Shown: positions 57,871 through 64,000 of the stretch, one piece after another
How the letters are laid out: every line of letters starts with the position of its first letter
Numbering within the stretch: the stretch's first letter is position 1
Assembly (NCBI RefSeq): GCF_036850765.1
Contig: NC_089496.1
Coordinates: 50,210,113-50,274,112, forward strand
DNA: 64,000 nucleotides
Source: Saccopteryx bilineata
Taxonomy: Eukaryota; Chordata; Mammalia; Chiroptera; Emballonuridae
Direction: 5' to 3'
Notes under the pieces: model-generated
The model's input: only the letters and a program-made list of their open reading frames with translations
Databases searched by the model: none
What the model was told of the DNA's origin: nothing
Made by a program: the position numbers and the translations under genes

Positions 57871-60620
57871 ACTAACAGCTCCAGGCATCGCCTTCATTCA
57901 CTTCAAGCACATTGTCACTTTCTTTTTCCTTTTAGGAAAAAAGGGCCTTTGTTTTTCGGCTGGGGAGAAATGCCTGGGACGGGGGCATTTACTATTCTGT
58001 TTCTAGCCCTTTCCTTCCCTGTCTAGTCTTCGCCCTGCTTCTTCCCTGCACGCTTGCGGGGCTGTGTTCTCCCAGAGCCTGCCTTCGGCTGCTTCTAATC
58101 CCCACGGCTCCTCAAGGTCGCTGTCTCCTGCTCTGCTTCAAGCCACGGGTGCCTCTGCATTGACTCTCCATCACCTGGGAATTTGTTAAAAGTCTCTGGT
58201 CCGTTAGCTAGCATCCTTCTAGTCACTGGCTGTGGTGTGTGTGTGCCTTTCTGTTGCTTTGCTGTCCTTTTTCTCAAGGCTAAGGGAGACGAAGGTGGGG
58301 GGGGGGGTGCGGTCTACCATCCTGAGGCCGAGTCTTTGAAGGTACTAAAGAGGGATTCCTTAAATGCCATCATGGGAGAGGTTTGATCGGAGCCAAGTTC
58401 TGAAAAATAGCAGAACGTGTGTACAGGAACGGAGGGCTGTGGGAGACGGAGCCGAGGACCCACTGGAGCGGTGGTGTGGCGATGGTCACGACTCCGCTGG
58501 GTTTGAAGGACAAGAAGCTTGTCGGCCAAAGCAGGATCCCCAGGTTCCAGGGGAGTCGCCAGAAACAAGACGTGCAAAGCAATCTGGACCCAAAGCTTTC
58601 GGTTCTGGATGGAAAAAAACTGGCTTGTTTTGAGAAGAGCGGGGGAACAATGGAATCAATATTTTAGAAAGATTCATTTGGCAGGACACGAAATACGCGT
58701 TGGAGGGAGCCGTGGCAGAGGCAGAGGGCCAGCGAGGAAAGTGCCCTGACCATCCATTTGTGAAATGAGGGGTGAGGGCACAGACACGGAGGAGGAGGAG
58801 GAGAGATGGAGGCAACCGGAAGAGGGGTGACTCTAGTGCCTGGTGCCCGTTTGGGCAGGGGGACAAGACGACTCCAAGTTTTCAGGGCTGGGTAACTTCC
58901 GGGCACAGACAGACGTAGTTGGAAAACTCATAGGCACCTTCCCTCCTCCTTCAGCCTCCTTTCTACGAAGGGTAGGCTGTCCATGGTAGAATCCTGTTTC
59001 CCAGTCGAGTTTCTGTAGGCGGTGGTCGTGGTGGTGATGGTGGGAATGGGGATGGGAGAAGCAGCAGAAATGGCGATGACAGTTGTGGTCCTGATGGTGC
59101 TGATGGCAATGTCGAGGTGGCGGCAAGCGGTAGCCATGGTGGCAGCGGTGATCGTGGTGTGGGTGGCCAGAGTGATGGAGGGGGTGGTCGTGGTGGGAGG
59201 GCCACGATGGCGGCAGTGGTGACAGTCCCAGCGATTGTGGTAGTTACGCAACTCTACTCTTTGAGCTGACTCTTGTTTCCACTGTCATGAATTTAGGAGA
59301 CCCGGAGAAGGTTTGGCTGTCCACGGCGCTCTGTGACCCTGCCCTACCTTGCAGTCACAGCTGATTAGACCACGAGCGGACATCTACCTCAGGGAAACCA
59401 CCCTTAGGCTGGATTGAGCTGAGGGATTTTCAACCCCTAGCATTGAATGAAGAGACTTGGAAATCTCTGTTGTGAGAGACGGGCCGTTGAACGGAACAGA
59501 CTTGTGGAGTCAGAGCCCGAGTCGTCAGGCCAGTGAAATGCTGCACAGAGCTAAGGCTGAGAACGAGCCCACCAGTGAGTGACAGCAGAAGAAGGTCACG
59601 TGCAGGGGAGGCAGGCGAGGAGGCGGGGTCGGGGGGCAGAGATGCAGGGCCGGGCAGCAGCCTCCTGCCCGCCCACGAGGTCTAGGCCTCCTGGGTTCCC
59701 AGAGAGACCATCCGAGTCCACTCTGATCTTTGGTGGCCGTGAAATCGCCCATTGCTTTCTTTCCATAAACCCTGTCCTTTGAATTACTTTGTGTGGGTTG
59801 CTGTTTGCAACCAAGTATCAGAAATCAATATGCTCGGAAGGAAACTGCTCATCGTCCATGCTGTTGGCAGACTTCTCCCAGGTCCCTGGATCCTGGACAC
59901 CACTGCTAGATGCTTTTAGGCCCAGGCCACCCAGCTGTCTCCCATGGACCTTACACTGGGCAGATCGCACACCTATGATTACGTGTAACATTGGCTCCAT
60001 TTCATACGGGGTCCAGGCTTTATAAAATATAACCTATTACTTAATAGTGCTCCCTTAATATTTCAAAATTAGGGTTTCCTCACCCCGTGGGACATCTCTT
60101 CCTGCTTCTCTAGTGGCAGAAATATCTCTAGAGTCTCTTGGCTTACACCTCGACCTGCCTTCTCTGCCTCTCTCCTTTCGGGTGCGGAAGCTGACTCTCC
60201 ATCTGCCTGTGGTTTGGGCCCACTCACGTGATTCTGGCTCCGGCGTCTCTCTTTCAGGGACAGAAGAGGGCCGCTGACTGACAGGCAAGACTCCGGCCCA
60301 ATGCTCTGCGTTTCTGCAGGTGTGTGAGAGAGGAACGGAGGGAGGCAGAGGCCCCACCCGCTGAGCAGCCTCCGGAAGTCAGTTTTCTAGCACCTGGGAG
60401 GTCAGCCTCGCTGCCTTTGCCCCAAACCTCAGAGCCTGTAAAGTGACTTGCTCAAGTTTGTATAGGGAAAGAGTGCCAGACCTGGGGTGTGAACCCAAGT
60501 GTGTTTAACCTCAAAACTCGCTTTTTCCTTTTAAACTGTGCGGACTAGTCAAAGTTGGACTAAAACTAACATTCGTTGAGCACTATGACGATGACCTTTA
60601 GTGGCCACTCAATGTCCATT
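57871..60620. other. Intergenic, no gene recognised; degenerate GGT/GAT triplet region at 59022-59222
   Basis: 59022-59222 is a degenerate GTGGTGATG-type low-complexity stretch, open on both strands because of composition. 60430-60530 has a MIR-like piece (AGTGACTTGCTCAAG). The remainder is unrecognised. Confidence 0.5.
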
Positions 60621-60635
60621 CTCCCCTTCTTTCTT

Positions 60636-61062
60636 TCTTCTTTTTTTTTTTTTTTGTATTTTTTCTGAAGCTAGAAACGGGGAGAGACAGTCAGACAGAC
60701 TCCCGCATGCGCCCGACCGGGATCCACCCGGCACGCCCACCAGGGGGCGACGCTCTACCCACCAGGGGGCGATGCTCTACCCACCAGGGAGCGATGCTCT
60801 GCCCCTCCGGGGCGTCGCTCTGCCGTGACCAGAGCCACTCTAGCACCTGGGGCAGAGGCCAAGGGCCATCCCCAGTGCCCGGGCCATCTTTGCTCCAATG
60901 GAGCCTTGGCTGTGGGAGAGGAAGAGAGAGACAGAGAGGAAGGAGAGGGGGAGGGGTGGAGAAGCAGATGGGCGCTTCTCCTGTGTGCCCTGGCCGGGAA
61001 TCGAACCCGGGACCTCTGCACGCCAGGCCGACGCTCTACCACTGAGCCAACCGGCCAGGGCC
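60636..61062 (-). mobile_element. Long composite bat SINE, copy 7, with three tandem CTCF cores
   Basis: Duplication CCCCTTCTTTCTT (60623-60635, 61064-61076). Three tandem cores with exact 22-bp spacing: CCACCAGGGGGCGA at 60737 and 60759, CCACCAGGGAGCGA at 60781. The longest version of the array in this window. Confidence 0.92.
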
Positions 61063-61462
61063 ACCCCTTCTTTCTTGATAAGCAAAAGTCTGGTTTCACT
61101 TGGTGTGAAGATGGCTCCCCCTAAAAGACTCCATATCCCAGGCTTCTTGGGGCAAGTTGTGAGGGCACGTGACAGCCAATCGATTTCAAGCAGAAGATTT
61201 GTGTGGCGTTTGTAGGAAGGCTGCTTCAAGCTTTGAGTTGATCCTGCTGGGAAGGCCTCCCTTTTGCTCTTCTGGCTGCTCAGAGAATGGAGGGAGCCCT
61301 GCTGACCACCTTGGATGTGAGTCCTGAAGATAGAATCTATATTCCAAGCAGAGGAGCCTGGGTCCCTGCAGGCTGCAGTGACTCCAAATCTGTTCTAGAA
61401 TTCCTGCCTCTGGACTCTTACGTGGAAGAGATATAAATGACTATTTTATTTGAACTAATTTT

Positions 61463-61804
61463 TTTTGAGACAGAGATAGAGATAGAGGGACATACCGATG
61501 GGAAAGGAGAGAGATAAGAAGCATCAGTTCTTCACTGCGACACCTTAGTTGTTCATTGATTACTTTCTCATTTGTGCTTTGACTGGGGGGCTCCAGCAGA
61601 GCAAGTGACCCCTTGCTCAAGCCAGCGACCTTGGTTTCAAGCCAGCAACCTTTGGGCTTCAAGCCAGAGACCACGGGGTCATGTCTATGATCCCATGCTC
61701 AAGCTGATGAGCCCATGCTCAAGCTAGTGACCTCAGGGTTTCAAACCTGAGTCCTCTGTGTCCCAGACCGATGCTCTATCCACTGTGCCACCGCCTGGTC
61801 AGAC
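61463..61804 (-). mobile_element. Bat SINE with internal GCTCAAGC-type repeats
   Basis: Perfect duplication TATTTGAACTAATTTT (61447-61462, 61805-61820). Same family as 6674, 11624 and 42087. Confidence 0.88.
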
Positions 61805-62249
61805 TATTTGAACTAATTTTATAGGCAATACTACTCAAGCATGTCGTATTTGTGAGACACTTGTGGCACTTGAACATTGGGTTGCCCTAATTCAGAAGAC
61901 CCCAGGTCTCAGAAAGCTCACATAGGTAACTTAAGGTCAAACTTGAGTGGCATGTCTTGACTTTAAAGCATATTATTCTAATAGAATAAAACTCTAGATT
62001 TCTTAACATGGCATTAAAAACGTCCATGATTTAACTATACTGCCTGTTGTTTTATGCTTTTGAAAATTCTATTCCCCTCCCCAGAATTCTCTGCCCCAAC
62101 TTTCTGCTGGGAAACGCCCACTTCTCCTTTCCGATGCAAAGCGCTGCCTCCTGAAGTCTTCCACGTTGTTCCTGAACAGCTGGCTCAGGCCAGGGGTCTT
62201 TCCTTTGTGCCCCTATTGCCCCATGCTGTGCCTTATTTATTTCTATTTA

Positions 62250-62440
62250 CAAAACTGAATTCAACAGGGTGACATCGATCCTCCAGGGTACAAAGGTTTC
62301 AGGTAAACATTTCTATAGCATTTCAACAGTTGATTATGTTGTATACCCATCACTCAAAGTCAAATAATTTTTCGTCACCTTATATTCATCCCTCTTTATA
62401 CTCTTCCCTTTCACTCCATCGCCCCTCTCCCATGCTATGC
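62250..62440 (+). repeat. Probable L1 3'-UTR fragment
   Basis: GTTTCAGGTAAACATTTC, GTTGTATACCCATCACTC and CAAAGTCAAATAATTTTTCG resemble L1 3' ends of laurasiatherian mammals. Confidence 0.5.
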
Positions 62441-63900
62441 CTTATTAAGACACCATGTCACACAAAGTATGGTCATTGTCCACATACCTGCCTCCCAGTC
62501 GAAAATGTCACCTTCTTTAGGGGCCAGACTTCTCCATCTCTGTGTCCTCAGCACTAGCTCGCTGTCTGGCACAAGAACAGGACATTTTTTATTGAATGAC
62601 TGACTGCCTGGGTGAATAAAAGGAGGCAATCCAGTTGAATGGTACCTTTTAGTGAACTTCAGGGGGCTAAATGTCACATAATGAGGCTTATCTCCTCCTG
62701 CATGTTCTAAGCCACCTGGGCAGCATGTGGGAGCTTGTCATTGGAGGACTCCTTCAGACAAGGACCCGTCAGATTTCACGTCTCCATGGAGACCTTTCAA
62801 TCCACTCTTTCCTCGCATTCCGTGATGGCTGCCCCTAGCAAGGACGGTGGCCTGTTTCCACCTCACACTATCGTTTCGTCAGGGAGCGTGGCGGAGAGGA
62901 TCTCCTCGTGAAGCTGATTGTGGCTTTCGTCCCGTGAGGACCTCAAATCGGTCCCGACACAGCATCCCTTTCCAAGACTTTGAAAACTTTTGAATCCGTT
63001 TTTAAACCAGATTGTGATCGACAAACCCACTGGAACATTAGTGAACAGTTAAATACTAATTAGCCAAGTCCCTGCTAATCTCCCAGTTGTCAAAGGCAGA
63101 GATGGAGACAAAAGCTTCCATTAAACCCCGGTTGGTCCCTGAGGAGGGAGAGGTCAGAGGGGAGTGTTCAGTCAACTGTGAGAGGATGTGCACGAAGTCC
63201 CGAGTAATAATCATAAAAAAACATGCAAATGGTCCTTTACTCATTCAAAAAGACATTATATTGACACGAAAACTCTCTGTTTGGTCATTCTACTTTCCCC
63301 AAGCTCCCATCACTTGTGTTTCACTTGTTATTTTTAGGGTACAGTTCAAAGCCTTTCCCCTGACTTTCTGTCCCCAACCTCAACAATTCCCAGTTGTAGT
63401 TGCCACTTAGGGACATAAAGAGGAAGATGACTGTAAGACACACGATGAACAGAGATGCCGTGGTGGTGGGTGGGGGTGGGGGTGAGCTGGCAGGCTGGTG
63501 GGTGACTGGAGGGGGCGTGTCGAGGCAATGAAGTAAAGAGATCTGCCCCCCGAAGAGGCAAGTGGGTCTGCACCAGACCGACTCTGCTGTGGCCTAGCTC
63601 TCTGGGTTTGCTCTTTGCTGCCCTCCAAAATGTCCTTTCATAGGTTTTTCAAAATCTGAGCAAATGCAACCTAGTGTTTTAGCCCAGGTCCCCTATTCAA
63701 GTGAAGCCGTGCTAGAACTATCCTCTAGAGAGTCCATGGCAACAGGAGACTTTTCTTTCATTCCTTGGTATATAGGAAAATTGGGGGATTAGGGTGTACG
63801 TAACTTTTATATATAGTAGTTCTCACAGGTATTTTAAGCCCCAAAAAGGGTGCAAAACATCAAATTTTTTTAATAGTCAAAGAAATCTGTTGTTGGGGTT
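62441..63900. other. Intergenic, no gene recognised
   Basis: Unique-looking sequence; a short G-rich run near 63461-63484. No supported gene. Confidence 0.5.
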
Positions 63901-63904
63901 TCTT

Positions 63905-64000
63905 TTAGATTTTATTTATTCACTTTTAAAAAAAAAGGAGAGAGAGAGAGAGAGAGAGAGAGAAAGTGGGGAGGAGAAGGAAGCATCAACTCCAATATGT
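63905..64000 (-). mobile_element. Short bat tRNA-derived SINE (VES type), cut by window end
   Basis: Tail side at left (TTTTATTTATTCAC), (GA)n run, then GGAAGCATCAACTCC as in 13124-13327. The tRNA-like head lies beyond the edge. Confidence 0.8.

Noticed and set aside
58928..59251. Thr/His/Ile-rich and Met/Val-rich frames near 59 kb
   Set aside because: Low-complexity GTGGTGATG sequence open on both strands; no homology recognised.
60737..60794. CRISPR-like array (regular 22-bp spacing)
   Set aside because: Direct tandem units without distinct spacers, inside a SINE in a mammalian genome; only three units.

Overview
The window is nuclear DNA from a mammal, almost certainly a bat outside the Pteropodidae. 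Three observations support this. Five exons match the T-box gene TBX20. Several families of tRNA-headed SINEs of the VES type are present, many with intact target-site duplications. Young non-autonomous hAT elements with clean 8-bp duplications, a class known to have been active late in bats, are also present. The bat family cannot be resolved by eye.

Left third (1-20662): the 5' part of TBX20 on the minus strand. Coding exons 1-5 lie at 20662-20536, 17268-17013, 16079-15915, 11194-11086 and 6549-6391. All ten splice boundaries in view are GT/AG, and the phases join into 272 codons covering the N-terminal region and most of the T-box. The exons that finish the T-box and encode the C-terminal regulatory half lie beyond the left edge. 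Introns hold bat SINEs, MIRs, hAT elements, a 200-bp purine tract and a pair of inverted ~210-bp duplicates.

Middle (20662-29300): the TBX20 promoter CpG island and two further CpG islands (about 24560-25620 and 28500-29310) with no recognisable gene. This matches the upstream flank of a Polycomb-type developmental regulator.

Right half (29300-64000): I see no recognisable protein-coding gene. It contains mobile elements (composite SINEs, hAT, Tigger, L1, L2, MIR, an MLT1-type LTR), a truncated 5S rRNA pseudogene, a 16-bp minisatellite, a 544-bp element with perfect 57-bp inverted ends, and AT-rich unique stretches that look like developmental enhancers.

The most interesting points are: (i) a ~380-bp bat SINE carrying one to three tandem 22-bp units, each holding a near-perfect CTCF core motif, present seven times here; (ii) the 544-bp long-inverted-repeat element; (iii) paired NKX2-5/GATA motifs in TBX20 intron 1; (iv) the inverted duplicates in intron 4. 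Family assignments are by recognition only, with no database search.
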